This document shows positions 43,941 to 51,800 of a stretch of 64,000 nt of DNA, piece by piece. The translations under genes were made by a program, and so were the position numbers. The stretch is from Pseudoclavibacter helvolus (GTDB lineage Bacteria; Actinomycetota; Actinomycetes; Actinomycetales; Microbacteriaceae), in NCBI RefSeq assembly GCF_014191305.1, contig NZ_JACHWJ010000005.1:62001-126000 (forward strand). The letters run 5' to 3'. A model generated the notes under the pieces. It was not told the origin of the DNA and ran no database searches. It saw only the letters and a list, made by a program, of their open reading frames with translations. Within the stretch, counting starts at the first letter, position 1. Every line of letters starts with the position of its first letter.

Positions 43941-44258
43941 ATGACGGGCAGTGGCGCTCCAGCGGGCGACGCGATCAGCCCGGGTGGGCAGCCCGCGGGG
44001 CGTCCACCCGCTCCGCCGTCGATCCACGTTCGGGCCGTGCTGACGTGGCTCGCGATCTTCCCGCTGGTGTCGATCACCTCGATGGCCACCGAGCCGCTCG
44101 TCGGCACGTGGCACCCGATCGCCCGCGCCTGCGTCGTGACGCTGGTCGTCGTACAGCTTGCCGTCTACCTCGTCGTGCCCAACCTCGTGAAGCTCTGGGC
44201 GCATCCGCCGCCGCTGAACGCGCCGGCTTCGGCACCACTTCCTGTGGCGCGTCTCTAG
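43941..44258 (+). CDS. Small two-helix membrane protein
   Basis: A 105-residue protein with a Gly/Pro-rich N-terminus (about 30 residues) and two hydrophobic helices (VLTWLAIFPLVSITSMA and ACVVTLVVVQLAVYLVVP) joined by a short loop. A Pro-rich tail follows. The layout recalls small membrane proteins found beside transporters or redox enzymes. No family recognised. The ATG chosen starts MTGSGAPAG; the frame upstream is shadow. Confidence 0.7.
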   Translation: MTGSGAPAGDAISPGGQPAGRPPAPPSIHVRAVLTWLAIFPLVSITSMATEPLVGTWHPIARACVVTLVVVQLAVYLVVPNLVKLWAHPPPLNAPASAPLPVARL

Positions 44259-44267
44259 GATCTGACC

Positions 44268-45035
44268 ATGCGCCACGCAGAGTTCATCGCAGTGACCGAG
44301 GACGCGGCGACCGGGTTCGCGATGCTGCTCGGATCGGCTGACCTCGAGACGCCAGTGCCCACGTGCCCCGGCTGGTCGCTCGCCCAGCTCGCCGAGCACC
44401 TCGGCGGCGTGCACCGGTGGGCTCGCGCGCAGTTGCTCGCCGGCGGGGCCCAGGTCGACGAGCAGGCAGCGGATGCACCGCTAAGTGACCAGCAGGCGCT
44501 CGCCGCCTGGTTCCGAGAGGGCGCGACCGCTCTCGTGGAGACGCTGCGCGAGTTGCCGGAGGACGCGCCATGCTGGGCCCTCTACCCGCCGGCACGCGCA
44601 TCCACCTGGGCCAAGCGGCAGGCGCTCGAGACGACCCTGCACCTGTGGGACGCGACCGAGGCCCTCGGCATCGCCGTGCCCATCCCGTCACGCATCGCGG
44701 CGGCCGGAGTCGCCGAGGTCGCGAACGACATGTACCCGAGGCAGGTTGCGCTCGGCCGAATGCCGTCGCTCGATGCCGTCGTCGTTTTCAGGCTCAAGGA
44801 CGCCGCCGGGGTCGAAGACGCCACGGCCAGGCCCGTCATTCGGCTCCGCGCGGTCGGGGAACTCGGCGAAGCGTCGGCAGGCGCCCCGACACCTGCCGAC
44901 GCGACGCTCGAGGTCTCCGCCCAGGATGCGCTGCTCCTGCTCTGGAAGCGGCGCGACCTCGCGACGGTGGATGCACGGCTCGCGGGTTCCCGGGACACCC
45001 TCGAGCGTGTGCTCTCGCACCCGCTTGTGCCCTGA
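44268..45035 (+). CDS. DinB-like mycothiol-dependent enzyme (maleylpyruvate isomerase family)
   Basis: A 255-residue protein with the MDMPI N-terminal four-helix domain. The metal-ligand region QLAEHLGGVHRWARA is near residues 44-58 and RQALETTLHLWDATEAL near residues 122-140. A C-terminal MDMPI_C domain follows. Family members use mycothiol as cofactor for isomerisation or thiol transfer; mshA and mshB in this window show that mycothiol is made. Starts 9 bases after the preceding small membrane-protein gene, so the two may share a transcript. Confidence 0.87.
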   Translation: MRHAEFIAVTEDAATGFAMLLGSADLETPVPTCPGWSLAQLAEHLGGVHRWARAQLLAGGAQVDEQAADAPLSDQQALAAWFREGATALVETLRELPEDAPCWALYPPARASTWAKRQALETTLHLWDATEALGIAVPIPSRIAAAGVAEVANDMYPRQVALGRMPSLDAVVVFRLKDAAGVEDATARPVIRLRAVGELGEASAGAPTPADATLEVSAQDALLLLWKRRDLATVDARLAGSRDTLERVLSHPLVP

Positions 45036-45083
45036 GCACTCGGGCCACGAACGCTCAGACCAAGAACGCTCAGGGCCGATCGC

Positions 45084-46256
45084 TCAGGAGCTGAGCGTCG
45101 CCTCGAACGGGTCGCGCTCGTAGTCGACGAGCGGAACCGGTTCGACCGTGCTCGCGATGGCGACGACCTCGCCCGCGGCTGCTGACTCCTCGATGGCGAG
45201 CATGATGTCAAGCACGTGCAGGGCAAGCTCGCCCGTGGCGACGTGTGGGGCCCCCTCGCGGATGCCGCGCGCCATGTCGAGCGCGCCGTAGCCGCGGCCC
45301 GTGACCGTGCCCTCCTCGGGGTAGTCCTCCCAGGTCGGCTCGAGCTTCTCCGCATACGTCTGCGGATGCCTCGCGACTCGTGTTCCCCCGTCGGCGTGAT
45401 TCGGGTCCGGCGTGAGCAGCATGCCACCCTCGCCGATGATCTCGACGGTTCCCATCTCGGCGAGCGGCGAGTCGTTGCTGAAGGTGAGCTGCGCGCTTGC
45501 CCCGCTCTCGAACGTGACAAGGGCATCCACGTGGGTCAGCACATCGACAGGGAACGACTGCCCGGCGTTCGGGCCGATCTTCACGGTGCGGGTCTCCTTG
45601 GCCGTCGAGCCGGTCGCGTACACTTTCGAGACCGGGCCGAACGCGCTCACGAGGGTCGTCACGTAGTACGGGCCCATGTCGAGCAGCGGGCCGCCGCCTC
45701 TCGCGAAAAGGAACGCGGGGTTTGGGTGGAAGAGGTCTGGACCCGAGTAGCGCATCATCGTGCGCGCCGAGATCGGTGTGCCGATCACCCCGGCCGCGAG
45801 GTGCCGCAGGGCGGTCTGGATGCCCGGGTTCAGCACCGTGTCCGGCGCGACCCCCACGCGCAGTCCCGCCGCGTCGGCCGCCGCGAGGAGCGCCTTGGCT
45901 TCCTCTCGGTTGATGCCGATGGGCTTCTCGATCCACACATGCTTACCCGCCGCGATAGCGTCGAGCGCCACCGGCACGTGGGCCGCCGGGATCGTGAGGT
46001 TGATGACGATCTCGACGTCGTCGTTCGCGAGCACCGAGGCGGGCGAACCCGAGAACGGGACCCCGTAGGTCTCGGCCTTCTCGGCAGCGAGCGCCTCGTT
46101 GAGGTCGCCCAGCGCCACAACTCTGACGTCGGGGAACCGCGTCAGGTTGTCGAGGTAGGCATTGCTGATCATGCCCGTTCCGATGATGCCGATGCCGACT
46201 GGGCCCGTCCTCGCACTCGCGACAGAGTCGGCGTTCGTGGCCTGCGCGCTGCTCAT
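45084..46256 (-). CDS. Gfo/Idh/MocA-family oxidoreductase
   Basis: A 390-residue NAD(P)-dependent sugar or inositol dehydrogenase. Rossmann motif GIGIIGTGMISNAYLDN is near residue 22, and the lysine of EKPIGINREEA near residue 110. A C-terminal GFO domain has TMMRYSGPDLFHPNPAFLF and the DMGPYYVTTL motif. It probably oxidises a sugar or cyclitol. The start overlaps the stop of the upstream isomerase gene by ATGA. Part of the TetR-controlled operon. Confidence 0.92.
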   Translation of the reverse strand: MSSAQATNADSVASARTGPVGIGIIGTGMISNAYLDNLTRFPDVRVVALGDLNEALAAEKAETYGVPFSGSPASVLANDDVEIVINLTIPAAHVPVALDAIAAGKHVWIEKPIGINREEAKALLAAADAAGLRVGVAPDTVLNPGIQTALRHLAAGVIGTPISARTMMRYSGPDLFHPNPAFLFARGGGPLLDMGPYYVTTLVSAFGPVSKVYATGSTAKETRTVKIGPNAGQSFPVDVLTHVDALVTFESGASAQLTFSNDSPLAEMGTVEIIGEGGMLLTPDPNHADGGTRVARHPQTYAEKLEPTWEDYPEEGTVTGRGYGALDMARGIREGAPHVATGELALHVLDIMLAIEESAAAGEVVAIASTVEPVPLVDYERDPFEATLSS

Positions 46257-47098
46257 GCGCGGTTCTCCAGGTAATCGAAGCTGGTGGCGATCGCGGCGAA
46301 GATGTCGCCGTCGAAGTGGTCGAACTCGATGACGGCGAACTCGGCGGAGGGCGCAGCCACGAGCGCCGCATCGAGCGGGATGACCCCCAGCCCCGCCGGC
46401 ACCTGGCCGAGCCCGGACGGGTCGAAGGGCGCATCCGTCAGGAACGGGTTCTGGACCTGCGGGCCGTCCTTGATGTGCAGCGCCTTGACTCGGTCGCCGA
46501 GCCGTCGGAGCAGGGCCGGAGCATCCACGCCCCCGATGTGCGCCCAGTACACGTCGACCTCGAGCACCACCTCGTCGTCGAGGAGACCGGCGAAGAACTC
46601 GAGGGCGGGGACGCCGTCAATCGTGTTGCTGAGTTCCCACGCGTGGTTGTGGTACCCGACGCGGAGGCCGTGCTCGGCGGCTGCCTTGGCGGCCTCGTTG
46701 AGCGCGGCCGCCGTCGCCTCGACTGCCTCGCGCGTGGACCAGTCGAAGACGGCCGGGTCGATGACGAACTCCATGCCGAGCTTCTTGGCCGCCTCGAACG
46801 TCGCCGCGTGGCTCGGCACCTGCGTCGTCACGCCCTCGCGGGTGACCTCCTTCGCGACGAGCATGGCGTGGCCCGTTGGAGCTGCGATGCCGTGCCTCGC
46901 GAAGGCCTCGGCGAGCTCGTCGGCCCGGTCGACGAACGCGAACGCCTCCACGTTGCGCAGGCCGATCCCGCTGAGGCGCGCGAGTGTGCCGTCGAGGTCG
47001 GCCTCGAGGTGCGAGTTGATGCTGTAGAGCTGCAGCGAGGTCGCCGGGCGTTGGGCGCCGTGGCCAGCGGAGGGCGCTTCTGGTCGAGTGGTTGGCAC
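46253..47098 (-). CDS. Sugar phosphate isomerase/epimerase (xylose isomerase-like TIM barrel)
   Basis: A 281-residue TIM-barrel protein of the AP endonuclease 2/IolE-type family. It shows LQLYSINSHLEADLDGTL, the metal-binding HNHAWEL, EVDVYWAHIGGVDA and HIKDGPQ. Works with the adjoining dehydrogenase in catabolism of a sugar or inositol derivative. The GTG start (MPTTRPEAPS) has AGGAG upstream. It begins 70 bases from a palindromic operator. Confidence 0.9.
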   Translation of the reverse strand: MPTTRPEAPSAGHGAQRPATSLQLYSINSHLEADLDGTLARLSGIGLRNVEAFAFVDRADELAEAFARHGIAAPTGHAMLVAKEVTREGVTTQVPSHAATFEAAKKLGMEFVIDPAVFDWSTREAVEATAAALNEAAKAAAEHGLRVGYHNHAWELSNTIDGVPALEFFAGLLDDEVVLEVDVYWAHIGGVDAPALLRRLGDRVKALHIKDGPQVQNPFLTDAPFDPSGLGQVPAGLGVIPLDAALVAAPSAEFAVIEFDHFDGDIFAAIATSFDYLENRA

Positions 47099-47157
47099 GG
47101 TGACTCCTGTGTCGGTGGGCGTCCGCCACATCGCGGCTCGCTCTCACTGAAGACGCT

Positions 47158-47187
47158 ACTAGAAAATTGCCAGTTGGCAACTTTCAA
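47158..47187 (-). promoter_or_regulatory. Promoter with embedded TetR-type operator
   Basis: TTGCCA-GT-TGGCAA (47167-47180) is a perfect 6+2+6 palindrome. On the minus strand it sits between TTGAAA (-35, 47187-47182) and TCTAGT (possible -10, 47163-47158; 18-bp spacing), upstream of the isomerase/oxidoreductase operon. Binding there would block transcription, so it is the likely site of the TetR protein encoded just upstream. Confidence 0.7.
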
Positions 47188-47202
47188 TTTGCTGGGGAGG
47201 GG

Positions 47203-47811
47203 TCAGCCGTCGTGGCCGAGACGCTCGAGCAGCCCGAGCGTCGCCGCGACGTCGACACTCGGGTCGAGCAGCCAACGCACCTGGAGCCCGTCCGACGCGG
47301 CCATGATGAGGTCGACGAGCATTGCAGCCTCGGCGCGGCGACCCTCCGGGAGTGCCGCGAGCTGCCCACCCAGTTCGGCCGCGAGCTCGACCCTCGCGCG
47401 GGCGAACCGAGCCGTGAAGAACTCGCGAGCCGGCCCGTCTCCCAGCTCGACGGACTTCGCCAGCATCTCAGTGAAGAGCGAAACCATTCCGGGGAACTGC
47501 ACGTTGAACTCGGCACTCAGGCGCATCCGTTGCACCAACGAAACCGAGGCAGGCATGCGCTCGTCGTTGACGCGGTCGTGCTCACGGATCACCGCGACGA
47601 GCAGACCTTCACGGGAGCCGAAGTAGTGCGTCAGCATGCCGTGGGAGACGCCGATGGACTCCCCGATCGCGCGCAGCGAGGCACCGCTCGCACCCGTGGC
47701 ACGCAGCGTCTCGTAGGCCTGCGCCAGGATCTCGCGTTTCCGCTCGACCCCCTTCGCGTACCGCCCGCGCGTTCCGTCTGCTGCCACGCCATGCATCGTA
47801 GCCGGGGCCAT
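47203..47811 (-). CDS. TetR-family repressor
   Basis: A 202-residue regulator. The N-terminal helix-turn-helix contains RKREILAQAYETLRATG, LRAIGESIGVSHGMLTHYFG and REGLLVAVIREHD. A C-terminal ligand/dimer domain follows (BetI-like C-terminal type). The ATG at 47811 has GCAGG upstream; MHGVAADG five codons later is also possible. It likely represses the downstream isomerase-oxidoreductase operon through the palindrome at 47167. Its start sits exactly where an older gene breaks off. Confidence 0.9.
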   Translation of the reverse strand: MAPATMHGVAADGTRGRYAKGVERKREILAQAYETLRATGASGASLRAIGESIGVSHGMLTHYFGSREGLLVAVIREHDRVNDERMPASVSLVQRMRLSAEFNVQFPGMVSLFTEMLAKSVELGDGPAREFFTARFARARVELAAELGGQLAALPEGRRAEAAMLVDLIMAASDGLQVRWLLDPSVDVAATLGLLERLGHDG

Positions 47812-47960
47812 GACGCCTGCTCGACCATCTCCAAGGCCTCGGTCAGTTTCCCCACCGCGGCGACAGTCGCCTGGTCGACGCCGTGCGGCGGCAGGTGTTG
47901 GGCACTCGGCTTCTCACGCGGATCGTCCTCGGTTGTCGGCACACGCCCGTGATCGCTCAT
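47812..47960 (-). pseudogene. 5' remnant of a conserved actinobacterial gene
   Basis: Starting MSDHGRVPTTEDDPREK, the frame contains LPPHGVDQATVAAVGKLTEA and LEMVEQA. This matches the N-terminus of a conserved actinobacterial family of about 140-160 residues that I recall continuing with a RGHLYSFHQLTG-like segment. Here the match stops at about 47815 and the frame runs into the tetR gene (to a stop at 47631) with no resemblance. The rest of the gene is absent from the window, so this looks like a deletion or replacement scar. Family recognition is from memory. Confidence 0.55.
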
Positions 47961-48318
47961 GCCGTGATTGTGGCGGCCTCGCCTGGGTACCCCGTGCGCT
48001 CGCGCGCAAAGTCACCGCAGCGCCGCGAGCGGGGTCACTCGCACAACAACCGCCGCCGAGCCATTCGCGCAGCCGCCGCGAAGTCACGCACGGCCGGGAG
48101 CGGAGCCACCCGCAGAATCCCCCACACACCCGACCGCGGAACCACCCGCGGAGCCATCCCCTTGCGCGCGGCTCGCCTCGGAGAGCAGTCCACACGCACC
48201 CGATTGGACCTCAAGTCCACCGGCTCGAAAGTGGCACGAGCACTCCCGAACGCCGCTGCCCTACGGTGACGGGACGCGCATCACCCTCGCGCAGCATCCA
48301 CCTCGAAAGGCCCGCATC
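47961..48318. other. 358-bp non-coding stretch
   Basis: No frame with convincing codon bias or ribosome site. The sequence holds imperfect repeats of CCGCGAGCGGGGTCAC / CCGGGAGCGGAGCCAC / CCGCGGAACCAC type, spaced about 60 bases apart. It may be decayed DNA linked to the rearrangement at 47812, plus the promoter of the PhzF gene. Confidence 0.5.
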
Positions 48319-49164
48319 GTGACCACCTCGCGCCCGTTCGCCCAAGTCGATGTCTTCTCGGAGACCCCCTACCTCGGTAACCCCGTCGCGGTCATCCTCG
48401 ACGGCAGCGGACTCACCACCGACGACATGCAGCGCATCGCGAGGTGGACGAACCTCTCCGAGACGACCTTCGTGCTCCCCACGACCGATGACTCCGCCGA
48501 CTACCGGCTGCGCATCTTCACGCCAGGCGGGGAGCTGCCCTTCGCAGGACACCCGACGCTCGGTTCGGCGCACGCCTGGCTCGAACACGGAGGCACGCCG
48601 AAATCCGAGGGACGCGTCGTCCAGGAGTGTGGCGCGGGGCTCGTGGAGGTTCGCATCGACGCTGGCCGTCTGTCGTTCGCGGCCCCGCCGACGATCCGCA
48701 CGGGCCCGCTCGAGCCAGAGCTCCTCGCCCGCATCGTCGCCGCGTACGGCATCACCGCCGACCAGGTCGTGGCACACCAGTGGATCGACAACGGGCCGGG
48801 CTGGGCGATCGTGCAGCTCGCATCCGCTCAGGAAGTGCTCGATCTCGACCCCGACTTCTCGCTGCTTCCCGACGACATGGTCGGGGCTGTCGGCGCGCAC
48901 CCTCCTGGCTCGGCGCACGCGTTCGAGCTGCGCAGCTTCGCCTCCGCGATCGGCGTCGACGAAGACCCGGTCTGCGGCAGCATGAACGCCTCGACGGCCC
49001 AGTGGATGCACTGCACGGGCACCGCGCCCGGCACGAGTTGGCGGGTCTCCCAGGGCGCGCGCCTCGGCCGCGCCGGCGACATCACGGTGACTGTCGACGA
49101 TTCCGGCGCCGTGTGGGTCGGCGGTGTCACGACGACCCTCTTCACGGGGACGGCGCTCGCGTAG
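48319..49164 (+). CDS. PhzF-family isomerase-like protein
   Basis: A 281-residue protein of the PhzF/diaminopimelate-epimerase fold. It has FAQVDVFSETPYLGNPVAVI, the catalytic Glu in NLSETTFVLP, RIFTPGGELPFAGHPTLGSA and the second-half DEDPVCGSMNASTAQWM. Only phenazine producers use PhzF for phenazines; no phz genes are here, so the substrate is unknown. The GTG start is preceded by AAAGG. Upstream open frame is shadow. Confidence 0.9.
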   Translation: MTTSRPFAQVDVFSETPYLGNPVAVILDGSGLTTDDMQRIARWTNLSETTFVLPTTDDSADYRLRIFTPGGELPFAGHPTLGSAHAWLEHGGTPKSEGRVVQECGAGLVEVRIDAGRLSFAAPPTIRTGPLEPELLARIVAAYGITADQVVAHQWIDNGPGWAIVQLASAQEVLDLDPDFSLLPDDMVGAVGAHPPGSAHAFELRSFASAIGVDEDPVCGSMNASTAQWMHCTGTAPGTSWRVSQGARLGRAGDITVTVDDSGAVWVGGVTTTLFTGTALA

Positions 49165-49242
49165 ACGGGCGGAGCATCGAAAAGGGGACTTGCGGTCGTC
49201 AGCCCCGCTTCTGGGCGCGAGGCATGGCCTGCAAGCCCCGCC

Positions 49243-49617
49243 TCAGCCCTGCGGCGCCTTGCACAGACAGAACGGATGCCCCGCGGGGTCGGCGCAGACC
49301 ACGAACTCGTCGGGGCTGCCGGGCCTCTCGCTCTCCTTCAGGAGACGACCGCCAAGCTCGAGCACCCGCTTGCGACCCGCGTCGAGGTCGTCGATGTAGA
49401 GGTCGAGGTGCAGTTGCTGCCGCTGCTGCCCGTCCGGCCACTGCGGCGACACATGGTCGGGTGCCAGCTGGATGCCGAGGCGCCATTCGCCGTCGGCGTA
49501 GATGCTGTGCCAGTCGTCGTCTTTCTCGACCTTTCCCTCGAGCAGCGCAGTCCAGAACGCGCTCTCTGCTTCAATGTCGGCGGCGTCGAACACGACGATC
49601 GTGCGGCGAATCTTCAC
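49243..49617 (-). CDS. VOC-family protein
   Basis: A 124-residue vicinal oxygen chelate domain (MKIRRTIVVFDAADIEAESAFW) with LHLDLYIDDLDAGRKRVLEL and the C-terminal DPAGHPFCLC. Single domain with both halves of the fold; probable function in small-molecule modification or resistance. Monocistronic, convergent with the PhzF gene. Confidence 0.87.
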   Translation of the reverse strand: MKIRRTIVVFDAADIEAESAFWTALLEGKVEKDDDWHSIYADGEWRLGIQLAPDHVSPQWPDGQQRQQLHLDLYIDDLDAGRKRVLELGGRLLKESERPGSPDEFVVCADPAGHPFCLCKAPQG

Positions 49618-49725
49618 GGCTCCTCCAAGAAGTCGGCGATCGGAACGCCGCCAAGCTACGAGAGAACCCTGACGAGCAGCTACCAGCGCGCACGGTGGAT
49701 CCCGAGGCCGCCCCGGCCCCTAGCC

Positions 49726-50694
49726 CTACGCCCAGTGGCGAGGCCTCGTCAGCGAGTCAGGCAGCTGCGTGTGCTCGTCGCCGAACGCCGCCGCGAGCTG
49801 CGTCTGTGTGAGGTGCAGCACGTGGCGCAGGTCCGCACCGTGCAGCTCCGCGTCCCGCAGGTCGGCCCCGAGGAGATCGGCCCAGCGCAGGTCCGCGCCA
49901 CGAAGCTTGGCCGCGATGAGCAGCGCCCCGCGCAGCTCGACGGCCCTGAGATCGCCGCCGGAGAAGTCGGTGCCGAGGTAGACACCGCGCGCCTCGACCG
50001 TCGACCAGGCGCCGGATGCGCGGCGCCGGGGCGCGTGCACCCGCCTCACTTCGCGACTCACGGCTCCGAAGAGTTCGCCAGCGGCTGGCCTGCTCGACTC
50101 GACGGCAGCACGCAGTGCGGCGACGTCGGGGGATGCGGCCTGCGCGTCGATCTCTTCGAAGAGCGCGTCGATGCGTTGGAGCAGGCGCCGGTCGGTGGTG
50201 CGCCGCCTTGCCGCGCTCAAGAGCCACAGCACCTCGTGCAGCTGACGCACCAGCGGGAACACGGCGAACATGGCGTCCCTCAGCTCGTCGCTCTCGCGCC
50301 AGTCGCCTCCCCCGAACGTCTCCTGCGTGACCCGCTGACCCGAACCGTGGCACTCGAAGACGGTGCAGCCGCGGTAGCCGCGCTCGAGCAGCACCGCGTG
50401 GATGCTGCAGCCGAGGTTCGCATCGAGGTTGCGGCAGGGCCGCCCCGCTGGCTTCTCGTGCGCGAAGTCGTCGCCACGGGAGAAGCCGAGCGCGGAGCAG
50501 CAGAGCGCCACGCAGTTCGCGCAGTCGCTCTTGAAGCGGGCTTCGTCGACAGCCGCCCCACGGCCCGCGCCAGCCCCCGGCGCACTTTCCCCGCCTGGGC
50601 CTCCGGCGGGCCGCCCGGAAACGTGCTCGCCAGCCACCGGCATCGGCACGCTCGGCCGGTGCCGCAACTGCTCGCGGGGGTCGTCAGGTGACAT
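49726..50694 (-). CDS. Cys-rich domain plus pentapeptide-repeat protein
   Basis: A 322-residue protein in three parts. A low-complexity Gly/Pro start (about 45 residues) is followed by a cysteine cluster (SDCANCVALCC, GRPCRN, NLGCSIHA, RGCTVFECHGSG). The cluster resembles the metal or Fe-S binding start of YkgJ-type proteins. The C-terminal helical region ends in A(D/E)LRxx repeats (GGDLRAVELRGALLIAAKL onward), a quadrilateral pentapeptide helix of about eight coils. Function unknown; pentapeptide proteins sometimes protect topoisomerases. No ribosome site is seen, and a GTG three codons earlier is possible. Confidence 0.8.
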   Translation of the reverse strand: MSPDDPREQLRHRPSVPMPVAGEHVSGRPAGGPGGESAPGAGAGRGAAVDEARFKSDCANCVALCCSALGFSRGDDFAHEKPAGRPCRNLDANLGCSIHAVLLERGYRGCTVFECHGSGQRVTQETFGGGDWRESDELRDAMFAVFPLVRQLHEVLWLLSAARRRTTDRRLLQRIDALFEEIDAQAASPDVAALRAAVESSRPAAGELFGAVSREVRRVHAPRRRASGAWSTVEARGVYLGTDFSGGDLRAVELRGALLIAAKLRGADLRWADLLGADLRDAELHGADLRHVLHLTQTQLAAAFGDEHTQLPDSLTRPRHWA

Positions 50695-50796
50695 CGTGAC
50701 CACAGACTACGTTCGCATCCACACGAGCTCGCTGTGCACCTTTCACTCTGTGGATCACTCCGCGGGGCCGCAGGGTGAGACGGGCGCGACCCAAAA

Positions 50797-50843
50797 GTTC
50801 GGCGCACCGAACATTGTTGTTCTTCTCGCCGTAGCGCTATGCT
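50797..50843 (+). promoter_or_regulatory. Promoter and DtxR/MntR-type operator of the metal transporter
   Basis: GTTCGG-CGCA-CCGAAC (50797-50812) is a 16-bp palindrome just upstream of TTGTTG (50814-50819) and TATGCT (50838-50843; 18-bp spacing). Transcription would start at or just before the ATG at 50850, so the first gene is probably leaderless. The MntR-like regulator at 53779 is the natural candidate to bind the palindrome. Confidence 0.65.
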
Positions 50844-50849
50844 CAGGTC

Positions 50850-51800
50850 ATGCTGACCCCCGTGCTGCACGCAGCCCGACGGAAGGGCCTCCGCATCGTC
50901 GCGGCTGGCCTCACCCTCGTCGCGCTCGCCTCCCTCACCGCCTGCTCCCCCGCCGCCGAAGAGGATGACCGTCCCGTCGTCCTGACGACCTTCACGGTGC
51001 TCTCCGACATCGCGAGGCAGGTCGCCGGCGACGAGCTCCGCGTCGAGTCGATCACGAAGGTCGGCGCCGAGATCCACGGCTACGAGCCGACCCCCCTCGA
51101 CATCGCGAAGGCCTCGGAGGCCAACCTGATCCTCGACAACGGCATGAACCTCGAAGCGTGGTTCGAGCAGTTCGTCGCGAGCACGGACGTGCCCCACGTC
51201 GTCGTCAGCGACGGCGTCGAAGAGGTGCCCGTCGCGGGAGACGCCTACGCGGGCCTACCCAACCCGCACGCCTGGATGTCGCCGCTCAACGTGCAGCTCT
51301 ACGTCGACAACATGGTCACGCCCTTCTCGGAGCTCGCGCCGGAGAGCGCCAGCGTCTTCGAGGAAAACGCGGCCAGCTACAAGGCCGAGCTGCAGTCCGT
51401 GCACGACGAGCTTGTCGCCGCCATCGAACCGTTGCCCGCCTCGCAACGCGCTCTTGTCACGTGCGAGGGTGCCTTCTCGTACCTGACGAGGGACGCCGGG
51501 CTCGAGGAGGTCTACATCTGGCCAGTCAACGCCGAACAGCAGGCGACGCCGCAGCAGATCGCGGGGGTCATCGACCACGTACGCGACAACAACGTGCCCG
51601 CGGTGTTCTGCGAGTCGACCGTGTCGGATGCGCCGATGCGGCAAGTCGTCGACGCCACCGACGCCGAGTTCGGCGGCACCCTCTACGTCGACTCACTCAG
51701 CGAGGAAAACGGCCCAGTCCCCAGCTACCTGGACCTCATTAGGCATGACGTCGACACGATCGTCGCTGGTCTCACCGGCAAGAAGGGAAACGAGTCGTGA
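50850..51800 (+). CDS. mntA: Metal ABC transporter substrate-binding lipoprotein (Mn/Zn type)
   Basis: Cluster A-I (ZnuA/PsaA-like) binding protein anchored outside the membrane. The 316-residue protein has a lipoprotein signal ending ALASLTAC (Cys about residue 32). Its metal ligands are typical of the family: His in EIHGYEPTP, His in NPHAWMSPLN, Glu in CEGAFSYL and Asp in YVDSLSEENGP. There is no His-rich loop, which favours manganese over zinc. Its stop overlaps the ATPase GTG. Confidence 0.9.
   Translation: MLTPVLHAARRKGLRIVAAGLTLVALASLTACSPAAEEDDRPVVLTTFTVLSDIARQVAGDELRVESITKVGAEIHGYEPTPLDIAKASEANLILDNGMNLEAWFEQFVASTDVPHVVVSDGVEEVPVAGDAYAGLPNPHAWMSPLNVQLYVDNMVTPFSELAPESASVFEENAASYKAELQSVHDELVAAIEPLPASQRALVTCEGAFSYLTRDAGLEEVYIWPVNAEQQATPQQIAGVIDHVRDNNVPAVFCESTVSDAPMRQVVDATDAEFGGTLYVDSLSEENGPVPSYLDLIRHDVDTIVAGLTGKKGNES

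Noticed and set aside
48319-49164. PhzF homologue as evidence for phenazine production
   Set aside because: No other phz genes; the family is broad and mostly unrelated to phenazines.
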